Part shown: positions 1 to 6,632 of the stretch, piece after piece
How the letters are laid out: each line of letters begins with the position of its first letter
Numbering within the stretch: the first letter of the stretch is position 1
From: Acidobacteriota bacterium
GTDB lineage: Bacteria > Acidobacteriota > Thermoanaerobaculia > Multivoradales > J023
DNA: 34,026 bases
Assembly (NCBI GenBank): GCA_029263395.1
Contig: JAJCXO010000015.1
Span: 1 to 34,026, forward strand
Direction: 5' to 3'
Notes under the pieces: generated by a model
Database searches by the model: none
What the model was told of the DNA's origin: nothing
What the model saw: the letters and a program-made list of their open reading frames with translations, nothing else
Program-made: the position numbers and the translations under genes

Positions 1-284
1 GGTCGATTTTCGACCCCGATACGGTAGCCAACCGTCTATTGAATCTTGTTATCTGAGATTGCTGGGGTAGGTGCGTCTGAGCTCTACCGAAAAACCGGAG
101 AATTTGGACGGCCCGGGCAATCGGAATCGACTCGAAGCGGCCTCTTGGTTTCGACTCTTCTTGATGGCCAGCAGAGGGCTTCAGACTACATCGAGGGAAT
201 CGTTAAAGGAGGGAATCGTTAAAGCACCGGAACCGGCCATCAACAACGCTGCTCTGCTCTCTTTCCGAGGTCGCTGGCACCTAT
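1..284. other. left-edge stretch with no convincing gene
   Basis: No frame here resembles a protein family. Bases 1-15 form a perfect small hairpin (GGTCGA, TTT, TCGACC). In frame 3, bases 3-56 could be the last 17 codons of a gene cut by the window edge (ending NRLLNLVI, then TGA), but that is too short to support. None of the three plus frames holds a Walker A (GxxGxGKS) segment that would complete the SMC-like ATPase beginning downstream. A 16-bp tandem duplication lies at 193-224. Confidence 0.4.
193..224. repeat. 16-bp tandem duplication
   Basis: Two identical adjacent copies of GAGGGAATCGTTAAAG. The unit is not a multiple of three, in contrast to the repeats inside the synthetase gene, which fits non-coding DNA. 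A related string (TTAAAGCAC followed by GAACC) recurs near 284-298, at the point where the reading frame of the SMC-like ATPase opens. Confidence 0.85.
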
Positions 285-353
285 TAAAGCACTGAACCTC
301 TGCGAAGCGGTTTAAACGAGCTCGGGCAAGAGGTTTCAGGTCTTGAGTCTGAT

Positions 354-2744
354 TTGGTCAAGCTTTGCAACGAGGCGAAGGCGTTCGGATCTCTTCCGGC
401 CGACCTCAGAGAACGGGCAGAAAAAGAACTCGCCACTGTCAGGCTGTTGGTGGAACAGCAGGTCAACGATCCGTTCGCGGCCATCCCGGTGTTGCGTGTA
501 GCCTTGGAATCTGAGAAGGGTGAGCTGGAGGACAAGACTGAAGCTGTCCGGTTTCTGACGGCCCAGGGCTCAAGCTGGGAGCGCCTCGAGGGTCAAATTG
601 AGGAGCTTGGGCAGACAATTCCCAAGCTTGAGACCCGTGTGGCTGAGTTCCAAAAAGAACTCAGCGCCTTTGAGCCGTCTCTTGAGAAGTTGTCGGCCGC
701 CGATAGCTGGCATAGCTCGCTCCTTGAAGCGCTAGAGGCCATCGTTTTAGAAACTGTGCGGTGGCGTCATGAGCTTGAGGATTGGCTCCAAGAATGGACC
801 GAGCTACCTCTCGAGAAGGAGGCTACCCGAGAGATCCGTATAGGGGCGGTCAAACATGCTCTGGAGGGTCTTGAGCGCGAGTACGCCGAGGCTCATAGCC
901 GACATGAATTGCTAACGAGGTGTTGTGAAGAGCTGCCCGTTTGGCAGCGGATTTACGCTGAGCGGAGCAAAGAGACTGAGCGGGTTGCGAAACTACGGCG
1001 GAAACTCGAGTCAGCCGAAGCGCTCAGCGAGATTCAGCGGGATTTGGAGAATCTAGTCGAGCGACGCGAACAGATTATTGAAGAGCAAGATGAGATGGGT
1101 AACGCTCTCGATCGCCTACGCCTATTGCTCGGAGCCGAAGGCGATCCAAAAGGCCGCGGCGAAGATAGCCTCGCTGCAGACGGTGCTACCGAGTTGTCGC
1201 AGTGCCCTCTTTGTGGCCATGACCATGATTCGCCGAATACCCTGAAGCTGGAGATTTCGAGAGTGGTGGAGTCTGCACCAAAGGCTCTGAGGTTCCGTTC
1301 CAGGAAGGTCGAGTCCATTCAGAAAGAGATTGCTACACACCATAGTCGGCTAAAAGAACAAGATCAGCTGGAGCAGGAAATAGCCAGGCGTGAGAAGCAA
1401 CAGAAACAACGGGCTGCTGTGCTCAAGGACGCAATCGAGCTGCTGGAGGAAGCTCTTCTGGAGTCGGTTACAGAAAGTGGGCTTGAGAGGCCCAATCTAG
1501 ACTCCTATCTCAAGGGTTGCCGCAAAGATGTAGAGCGTACCCTCGAAGAGAATCGCACGAAGGCCGGGGCCGCACGCCGGGAGGTTGAACTAGGGGCGAA
1601 ACTCAAAAGTGCCGGTCTGGCTTTGGTCCAGTTGTTTGAACGATCGGCTCAGATTGTCGCCAAGGATCTGACACCGATCGAATATTCAGTTCCACGCAAG
1701 TGGCTTGATCAGTTGACCGAACTTGAAGCCGCGATCAAGCAGGCGCAGCAAGTGGCGACAGAAAACCTTGCTAAGGCTGCTGCAAAAAAAAGCACGTTGA
1801 TGCAGGAACGCAGCGTTGCTCAAGACAGGCATGACACAACGAATCAAGAGCTCCGATCCTCGCAAGGAGACTTGGAGCAAGCATTGGAGAAATTCGAGAT
1901 TCTCGTCGAGAAGTGGAGGGTCCTCGGGGCGCCTGGGACCTCTCCTGACGAGCATGCCTTGACGTTAGCCCGTAGGAACCTCAGGAAACAAACGGCCGCT
2001 GTCGATCGTGCCGAAGCTGCCCTCGAGAAAGCATCACGTTTTCTTAGTGAAGCAGATAAGAGTGAGAAAGCCCACAAAGACATAGAAAGCCGTACTGAGC
2101 GACTTGCCGATAGTTCACGGAGGCGTGATGGGCTCCAAGCCTGGGTTGACGATCTCAAGACCGCGAGACAAATGCTCGAGGCCGAGCAGCGGAAATACAT
2201 TCAGGAAGAGATCGAACCCTTGAGCGGGCTGATCTCGGCGATCTTTCGGCGGGCTCAAAGCAATGAAGTTGTCGACCGCATCGAACATCGATTGCAGGGT
2301 GGAGATGACGGGGAACTCCTGAATTGGCGACCTCGGATTGGCCGACAGGAGCTTGCTGTTTCTCAGCTCAGCCTCGGTCAGCGGCAGGATCTTGCATTGG
2401 CTGTCTTTCTGGCACGCGCCCGAAGTCTAGGTGGTAGTTTTTTCCTCGATGAGCCTTTGATCCATCTCGACGATCTCAACCGCGTCGCTTTGCTCGACAC
2501 TTTTCGCGTCCTCGCCCTAGATGCGATGACTGCCGGTTCGGAAGGGCGAGAAATTTTGGAATTGCGGCTGGTGATCACTACCGCGAGCTCTACTTTGATG
2601 AGACATTTCCGAGAAAAATTTAGCCTCGTGCCCAGGAATCAAGACGTCCCACCGCTGAGAATCTACGAACTCTCGGGCAATCCGCGACGAGGAATCCAGA
2701 AGCGAGAGATCCAGGTTCCAGAAGCAGCAGGTGAAGTCTCCTGA
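354..2744 (+). CDS. Rad50/SMC-like ATPase lacking its N-terminal Walker A lobe
   Basis: The protein is about 796 residues if TTG at 354 is the start. The frame opens at 288, after TAA at 285-287, and protein-like sequence continues upstream of 354 (LNELGQEVSGLESDLVKLC), so the true 5' end is lost or displaced. Most of the protein is predicted coiled coil rich in Glu, Arg and Leu. Residues 284-287 form a CPLC zinc hook as in Rad50-type proteins. The C-terminal lobe carries an ABC signature (LSLGQ, 672-676), a Walker B motif with catalytic Glu (FFLDEP, 696-701) and a D-loop (HLDD). The matching N-terminal lobe with Walker A is absent from the window, so the protein should not bind ATP alone. 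It could be a pseudogene after a 5' deletion, or the window may lack a distant partner. A membrane-protein gene follows after 23 bp, suggesting one transcript. Family members act in DNA repair or phage defence; which applies here is unknown. Confidence 0.75.
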   Translation: MVKLCNEAKAFGSLPADLRERAEKELATVRLLVEQQVNDPFAAIPVLRVALESEKGELEDKTEAVRFLTAQGSSWERLEGQIEELGQTIPKLETRVAEFQKELSAFEPSLEKLSAADSWHSSLLEALEAIVLETVRWRHELEDWLQEWTELPLEKEATREIRIGAVKHALEGLEREYAEAHSRHELLTRCCEELPVWQRIYAERSKETERVAKLRRKLESAEALSEIQRDLENLVERREQIIEEQDEMGNALDRLRLLLGAEGDPKGRGEDSLAADGATELSQCPLCGHDHDSPNTLKLEISRVVESAPKALRFRSRKVESIQKEIATHHSRLKEQDQLEQEIARREKQQKQRAAVLKDAIELLEEALLESVTESGLERPNLDSYLKGCRKDVERTLEENRTKAGAARREVELGAKLKSAGLALVQLFERSAQIVAKDLTPIEYSVPRKWLDQLTELEAAIKQAQQVATENLAKAAAKKSTLMQERSVAQDRHDTTNQELRSSQGDLEQALEKFEILVEKWRVLGAPGTSPDEHALTLARRNLRKQTAAVDRAEAALEKASRFLSEADKSEKAHKDIESRTERLADSSRRRDGLQAWVDDLKTARQMLEAEQRKYIQEEIEPLSGLISAIFRRAQSNEVVDRIEHRLQGGDDGELLNWRPRIGRQELAVSQLSLGQRQDLALAVFLARARSLGGSFFLDEPLIHLDDLNRVALLDTFRVLALDAMTAGSEGREILELRLVITTASSTLMRHFREKFSLVPRNQDVPPLRIYELSGNPRRGIQKREIQVPEAAGEVS

Positions 2745-2767
2745 CACCAGCCGTATGGAGCCCGTTG

Positions 2768-3613
2768 ATGAGTGGTTCGAAAATTCAGGAGTCGCCGCCA
2801 GTAATTCTGACGCACGAGATTCAAGCGGACATCGACCTTGTTCGCCAGCGCCGGGACCACTTGCGGGCGGTCTACTTTCAACAGGAGAGCCGTGCGCAGG
2901 TGATCTTCAGCCTCGCTATCGTCTTAAGCGGGGCTTTGATTGGATCATTCGGCGGCAAAGTCAGTGAATTCGCCGACAAGGCTAGCTTGCCGTTATGGAT
3001 TCTCTTTGGGGTGACGTGTGCATTCCTCATGTCGGCGTTCATGCTGGCACTGGCTGTCGTTTCGCCGCTCGTTGGCCGGCACTTCTTCTCGCAGGACCAT
3101 CGCCTCGACCGGCTGTTGACTTGGCTTGGCTTCTTCTGTTCCTGCCGCGCCCAAGAGGATCGAGCAAAGCCGAGGGATGACAAGACCCTATCGGTTGTGG
3201 CCCGCAGACTAATCTCCCGCCAGAACGGCACTCTGGAGGCTGTCTCGAATCCCGTGTTCCGAGCGGAACTCTACAACCTCTGGGCACTGTGGTACGCGAC
3301 GGTCCGCAAGGCTGGGTTATTGCGGCTGGCGATCGTATGCCTGCTGCTGGGGCTCTTGACAGCCTTGCCGAGCTTTCTCATCGCCAAGGAGATGCTAACC
3401 GGGCCGAAGGTTGCTGGACCTGAGAGTCCCGATTCTTCGAACCCTTGGGGTTTTGGCCAAGTCGCGCAAGTGCTCTCCCGGCTCGATCACACCTGGCTTT
3501 CAGTCGATGGTGAAGGATGGCCTGTGATCCGACAAAAACAGCCTAATCCAGGTGGCTGGCCCAAGGAAGGCTGGCTCTCTATCGGCCTTCGAGCCGGGAC
3601 ACCGAAAAGGTGA
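2768..3613 (+). CDS. three-helix membrane protein paired with the SMC-like ATPase
   Basis: The protein is 281 residues. ATG at 2768 is preferred over TTG at 2765 because GGAG (2757-2760) sits 7 bp upstream. A charged N-terminal helix (about 1-45) is followed by two close membrane segments (around FSLAIVLSGALIGSF and LWILFGVTCAFLMSAFMLAL), a roughly 110-residue polar stretch, a third membrane segment (LLRLAIVCLLLGLLTALPSFL), and a soluble tail of about 70 residues rich in Trp, Gly and Pro. There is no signal peptide. The layout of helix, two membrane helices, linker and one membrane helix is reminiscent of the Pycsar-type (DUF5706) effector fold, but I see no diagnostic motif and no cyclase, so this is only a resemblance. 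It lies 23 bp after the SMC-like gene on the same strand and is probably co-transcribed with it. Confidence 0.7.
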   Translation: MSGSKIQESPPVILTHEIQADIDLVRQRRDHLRAVYFQQESRAQVIFSLAIVLSGALIGSFGGKVSEFADKASLPLWILFGVTCAFLMSAFMLALAVVSPLVGRHFFSQDHRLDRLLTWLGFFCSCRAQEDRAKPRDDKTLSVVARRLISRQNGTLEAVSNPVFRAELYNLWALWYATVRKAGLLRLAIVCLLLGLLTALPSFLIAKEMLTGPKVAGPESPDSSNPWGFGQVAQVLSRLDHTWLSVDGEGWPVIRQKQPNPGGWPKEGWLSIGLRAGTPKR

Positions 3614-3843
3614 GACTTGGCCGTGGGCTCCAGCATTCATGGAAAGGGTCAGCTGTTGTGCGACACCTGCGACGGTGTTTCACAGCGTTGAGGAGCGCGA
3701 TGGGGAGAAGATTTTTCCTGTCTTGTGGAGATGACCTGCCTCCCCTGGAGTGATGCTGGGCGCATACATAGTGGGGTAGGCTGGCAGCCGAAGGCTGGGG
3801 CTGCTGGACAGCCTGGATCCTGTCCAATCGAAGGAGGATACAA
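3614..3843. other. intergenic stretch with hairpins and an isolated strong Shine-Dalgarno
   Basis: No gene is visible. Two short perfect hairpins occur: CAGCC/GGCTG at 3785-3797 and GGACAG/CTGTCC at 3806-3825. Neither is followed by a T run, so a classical terminator is not supported. AAGGAGG at 3831-3837 is a near-perfect ribosome binding site 6 bp before ATG at 3844. Confidence 0.5.
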
Positions 3844-4023
3844 ATGACAGTGGCGCCGTACGCTCATCAGACGGCGGCTCCGGCCGGACCCATGGTGGTC
3901 GTTTCGTTGAGGACGTTTGGCTTCGCCCCAGTCCCTTGGCCTGGTAGAGCGCCTGGTCGGCGCGGTTCAGGAGAGCGTCCCCCGACGTTTCCTCCGGCCA
4001 CGCTGCCGCCACTCCGACGCTGA
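3844..4023 (+). CDS. short ORF behind a strong Shine-Dalgarno; possible 5' gene remnant
   Basis: This is a 59-codon frame starting at ATG 3844 with AAGGAGG 6 bp upstream, the best ribosome site in the left half of the window. The first codons read MTVAPYAHQTAAPAGPMVVV. From about codon 19 the frame runs antisense through the end of the decayed GGDEF gene and becomes Pro/Arg-rich, as expected for antisense reading. I infer that a real gene start was joined to unrelated DNA by a rearrangement. The product may not be functional. Confidence 0.25.
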   Translation: MTVAPYAHQTAAPAGPMVVVSLRTFGFAPVPWPGRAPGRRGSGERPPTFPPATLPPLRR

Positions 4024-4400
4024 GGGTAACGCGGTCGAAAGTCGGCGAGGCCGGATGCGGCATGGCTAGCTTCTCCAAGGCTTAGTGGAGAGCCTGCGCG
4101 ATCTTGACTGCCCCGGCTAGGGGCGTTCCCGGTGGGAGGAGCACGAGCTCTTCGCCGCCGTAACGGGCGGCGAGATCTCCGGGTCGACGGGTTTGTTCCA
4201 AGAAGACCTGGGCGACCTGTCGCAGGAGTCGTCGCCTTCGAGATGGCCGAAGTGGTCATTGTAGGCCTTGAAGTAGTCGATGTCGGCCAGAATCACGGCC
4301 AGCGAATCCCCAGACCGACGGGCCCGTCGCAACTCCTCCGCCAGGCGATCGTCCAGCCAGGCTGGGCTCGAGCTGAGATCGCGAGTCCATGGAAGAGGAT
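3897..4400 (-). pseudogene. decayed GGDEF (diguanylate cyclase) gene
   Basis: On the minus strand the order of a GGDEF domain is recognisable but split over frames. First comes the nucleotide and metal binding part (ADIDYFKAYNDHFGHLEGD, from about 4290 down). A frameshift near 4230 then shifts reading to another frame that holds the active-site loop (ARYGGEELVLL, GGEEL in place of GGDEF/GGEEF) and ends in an in-frame TAA. The rest of the domain is in a third frame (VTLSVGVAA, then NRADQALYQAKGLGR). Family members make cyclic di-GMP. Here the gene cannot give a complete domain. No N-terminal sensor is visible upstream of the domain, so only the catalytic part remains. No relation to the neighbours is apparent. 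Confidence 0.8.
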
Positions 4401-4514
4401 GCGGACATCGGGATCGCTAATGCAGGAGGCGAGTACTGTCATAGTCGGTCAATATCTACTTATGCGAAGAAAATTCTTGACAGAGGGTGGTTATGAAGCG
4501 TAGCCTTGTCCATC

Positions 4515-5423
4515 ATGACGACCTCTACCAACTATCGCCGCCGCCCTGGACGCCCCAAAGGCTGGAAGAAGAGCAACGCCAACGTCTCGAAGATGGTGCT
4601 TCAGCGAGCTGCTGATACGCGGGCAGTTCAAGCGTCGATCGAGGTGTTCAAGTCCCACATTGTGGCTGGGCTCGACACTCGGCTTGTGCCCGAATTGGGT
4701 GATGGCGAGATGCTGCCGGACTTCGGTTTGTCACTCGATCTCGTGGGTCGATCGGTTGCGAGCGCTTTCGGTCAGCTGCAAAAGGCAGATCGACGGTGTG
4801 GCACATTGCAGGTCCGATGCGCGGCGGTGCGTCGCCAGACGGAACAGCTGGCGCGACAAGAGGTTTATCCGCGGGTGGTGTCGGTCCGCAAGCTGATCGA
4901 CGCCCAACTCGGTAAGGCAGACGGGTTCGACGTCCATCGAATGCAAGGCAAAACGTTGCGCAAGGCTCGTCGCCTGCACGGCCAGTTACAGTTTTTGGTG
5001 TGGGCTCTCGAAGATGGCCACAGCGAGCTCCCGCGACCCCTGCTCGACGGTATGGCGGCGGATCGCGAGACCTGGCTGGGTGCGATCAAGCCAGGCTACG
5101 ACCGGCTGACGGAGCGGCTAGACGAGCTGACGGATCTGGAGCTGGGCGTGGAGGCGGCGCGGGACGAGAAACACGAAGCGTTGGCGGCCTTCGACGCGGC
5201 CTATGGTGAAGCCTTGCGCTGGCTGCAAGCGACCATGGCTTTTGCGGGTTGCAGCGGGACGTTCACTGCCAAATTGCGGGCCTACCATCAGCGCCGAACG
5301 CTGGCGCACCGGGCGCGCCAAGCGCGTGCGGCCCGGGCCGAAGGTCGACTGCAACAGACCTTACGCTCCGCCGCGTCCTCCGCTATCGGTTGGATCAGCG
5401 GCCGTCCGTCGTCCGCCGCTTGA
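4515..5423 (+). CDS. AT-hook / coiled-coil protein of unknown function
   Basis: The protein is 302 residues from ATG 4515; TTG at 4506 in the same frame is an alternative, and neither has a strong ribosome site. Residues 7-17 (YRRRPGRPKGW) contain an AT-hook core (PGRP flanked by basic residues), a minor-groove DNA-binding motif. The rest is alpha-helical with heptad-like Leu/Ala and many Arg, Gln and Glu residues, most clearly at about 85-125 and 190-230, and it has an Arg/Ala-rich C-terminal helix. There are no membrane segments and no catalytic motif I recognise. I infer a DNA-binding structural or regulatory protein; the family is unknown to me. Its last codons (GRPSSAA, stop) lie inside a 29-bp sequence repeated 461 bp downstream. 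Confidence 0.6.
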   Translation: MTTSTNYRRRPGRPKGWKKSNANVSKMVLQRAADTRAVQASIEVFKSHIVAGLDTRLVPELGDGEMLPDFGLSLDLVGRSVASAFGQLQKADRRCGTLQVRCAAVRRQTEQLARQEVYPRVVSVRKLIDAQLGKADGFDVHRMQGKTLRKARRLHGQLQFLVWALEDGHSELPRPLLDGMAADRETWLGAIKPGYDRLTERLDELTDLELGVEAARDEKHEALAAFDAAYGEALRWLQATMAFAGCSGTFTAKLRAYHQRRTLAHRARQARAARAEGRLQQTLRSAASSAIGWISGRPSSAA

Positions 5424-5426
5424 ACC
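5398..5426. repeat. 29-bp direct repeat, left copy (3' end of the AT-hook gene)
   Basis: These 29 bases are identical to 5859-5887. This copy encodes the last residues and stop of the AT-hook protein. Weaker similarity continues for about 10 bases on the right and perhaps 20 on the left. The two copies bracket the antitoxin gene and its promoter. Confidence 0.9.
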
Positions 5427-5430
5427 GGTT

Positions 5431-5718
5431 TCAAATACCAGCCGCGACGCTAGCGCGGATCGACGATAAATCATGTCGACTCACGCGACGTGCACGGTGC
5501 CGCAAGACTCCGAACCAAGAGGGCAAAGTCTCCACGCCTGCTGGCAAGGAGACAACCTCCGCAGTTGTTGTGTCGTTGGCCTGCCCGAGCTGTGTTGGTC
5601 CCGAGACGTAGCCTCGATAAAGCTCTTCGGTTACCTCTCGGACGGCTCGGCCTTCTAGGGCGCTCTTCGCTTTGACTTGGCGGTAGAGTTCGTCAGGTAT
5701 CTCGACAGTCGCTTTCAT
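5431..5718 (-). CDS. VapB-like ribbon-helix-helix antitoxin, without a toxin partner
   Basis: The protein is 95 residues from ATG 5718. The N-terminal part (MKATVEIPDELYRQVKAKSA, then LEGRAVREVTEELYRGYV) is the beta strand and two helices of a ribbon-helix-helix DNA-binding domain typical of VapB-type antitoxins. These repress their own operon and neutralise a PIN-domain RNase. The last 50 residues, rich in Arg and Ser, do not look like a usual toxin-binding tail. No VapC gene follows: the next DNA is the converging AT-hook gene, whose stop lies 8 bp away. The TGA stop at 5431-5433 falls just beyond the left 29-bp repeat. It may be an orphan or a remnant with a newly acquired tail. A longer upstream frame exists to 5934, but the conserved domain starts at 5718. 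Confidence 0.65.
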   Translation of the reverse strand: MKATVEIPDELYRQVKAKSALEGRAVREVTEELYRGYVSGPTQLGQANDTTTAEVVSLPAGVETLPSWFGVLRHRARRVSRHDLSSIRASVAAGI

Positions 5719-5724
5719 GCCTGT

Positions 5725-5753
5725 AGTAAACCGTATTCCTGTATATCTGTCAA
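5725..5753 (-). promoter_or_regulatory. sigma70-like promoter giving a probably leaderless antitoxin mRNA
   Basis: On the minus strand, TTGACA (5748-5753) is a perfect -35 box. After exactly 17 bp comes TTTACT (5725-5730), a fair -10 box. The antitoxin ATG begins only 6 bp past the -10 box, so transcription would start at or next to the A of ATG. No Shine-Dalgarno site is needed or seen. Confidence 0.55.
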
Positions 5754-5858
5754 AGAAAAGCCGGCGGCAGAGCTCCTCCGCTCCCGCCCACGCGCGCACC
5801 GAACCTTCACAGGCGAGCGCCTTCCCAGGTTCCATCCTCGAGGCGGTAGCGGCTCGTC

Positions 5859-5887
5859 GCGGCCGTCCGTCGTCCGCCGCTTGAACC
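5859..5887. repeat. 29-bp direct repeat, right copy
   Basis: Identical to 5398-5426. Here it is not part of a gene; it lies about 42 bp before the 42-bp repeat array. It may be the leftover 3' end of a second copy of the AT-hook gene or a product of insertion of the intervening segment. Confidence 0.9.
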
Positions 5888-5929
5888 CGTTGCAAGTGGC
5901 CTGGGCGGTCCGGCGTCGAGCGCAGCTGG

Positions 5930-6147
5930 GCCACCGGGTGGCCCAGGCGTTGCGGCGTCGAGAATTATTGGGCCACTAGGTGGCCCAGGCGTTTCTGGGT
6001 CGAGAATTACCCGGCCACCGGGTGGCCCAGGCGTTTCTGGGTCGAGAATTACCAGGCCACTGGGTGGCCCAGGCGTTTCTGGGTCGAGAATTACCAAGCC
6101 ACCGGGTGGCCTCGGCATTTTGGCGTCGAGAATTACCCGGCCACCGG
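5930..6147. repeat. array of five 42-bp repeats with an internal dyad
   Basis: Units begin at 5930, 5972, 6014, 6056 and 6098, with a broken sixth at 6140-6147. Each unit opens with GCCAC(C/T), contributing to a dyad such as GGCCACCGGGTGGCC with 7-bp arms around one base. Each then carries a GGCGTTTCTGG-like stretch and ends in TCGAGAATTA. Units 2-4 are nearly identical and the outer ones diverge. There are no spacers, so this is not CRISPR. Because 42 is divisible by 3, frames stay open on both strands and give collagen-like PETPGPPGG repeats, which I regard as non-coding. A 42-bp period equals four turns of B-DNA. Confidence 0.95.
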
Positions 6148-6632
6148 CTCCGAAAGAGTCCATGGACTGTGGAGACGCGTCCTATTCGGCCCCGAGCGTT
6201 ACTGCGCCGTTAGAGCAGTGTCCTGGACCCGTCTCGACGCGACTGTATTTTCAGAAGGCCGTGATGGGCGACCGTGACCCTTCGATCAGTTCCTGTGTCG
6301 TGTCGTGAAGCGAGCAGAGGCTGCTCGAGGCGGGGGCAGAGTGTCCTCATCGGGCTGGAGGCTTCTTGATTCAGAAATGGGAAGTCCGTGGCCGCTCTCG
6401 ATGCTCTGAATCTTGTTGAAAGCGTCGGTGGTGGCCGACGATGCCTTGGATCTTTTTTTGAAAAGCTCATAGTCCAGATCGATTGCCGCTCCTTCGCTAC
6501 CGGCCGACTCTGCTCCTCGATAAGATCCACCGCTCCCCATGTAGGAACGCATCGAATCGAGACGAGCCATCGGCCCGTCTTGCTCTGCCGTGCAAGGCGG
6601 GGCGAGGAGAAGTGACGGATGACAGGCGACGG
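6148..6632. other. leader region of the synthetase gene
   Basis: No convincing -35/-10 pair could be fixed for the synthetase. TTGAAA strings occur at about 6415 and 6467 but without good -10 partners. A minus-strand ORF (6286-6570) occupies much of it. In-frame alternative starts for the synthetase at 6483 (ATG) and 6612 (GTG) fall here. Confidence 0.4.
6286..6570 (-). CDS. small hypothetical protein divergent from the synthetase (uncertain)
   Basis: The frame is 94 codons from ATG 6570. The N-terminal half is Ser/Gly-rich with an acidic patch followed by a basic one (DLDYELFKKRSK), and a helical stretch follows (TTDAFNKIQSIESGHG). The C-terminal part is Pro/Ser/Arg-rich. I recognise no family. 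No clear Shine-Dalgarno site precedes the ATG. Its start is 63 bp from the preferred synthetase start, in divergent orientation. Lys codons and composition look more gene-like than most antisense frames here, but chance is quite possible. Confidence 0.25.
   Translation of the reverse strand: MARLDSMRSYMGSGGSYRGAESAGSEGAAIDLDYELFKKRSKASSATTDAFNKIQSIESGHGLPISESRSLQPDEDTLPPPRAASARFTTRHRN

Noticed and set aside
71-295. 74-codon plus-strand frame at the left edge
   Set aside because: No family resemblance or ribosome site, and it spans the 16-bp non-coding repeat.
4132-4503. 123-codon plus-strand frame
   Set aside because: Antisense to the recognisable GGDEF remnant; its sequence is the antisense reading of that domain.
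5930-6147. CRISPR array
   Set aside because: Units are contiguous with no variable spacers, and no cas genes are present.
5807-6163. Minus-strand frame coding collagen-like PETPGPPGG repeats
   Set aside because: The 42-bp unit is divisible by three, so frames stay open on both strands. There is no ribosome site or secretion signal and the flanks do not look coding.
6483-6632. ATG 6483 as the synthetase start
   Set aside because: The 50 extra residues match nothing in a KS N-terminus, are Arg-rich and overlap the leader. ATG 6633 lies shortly before the KS begins.
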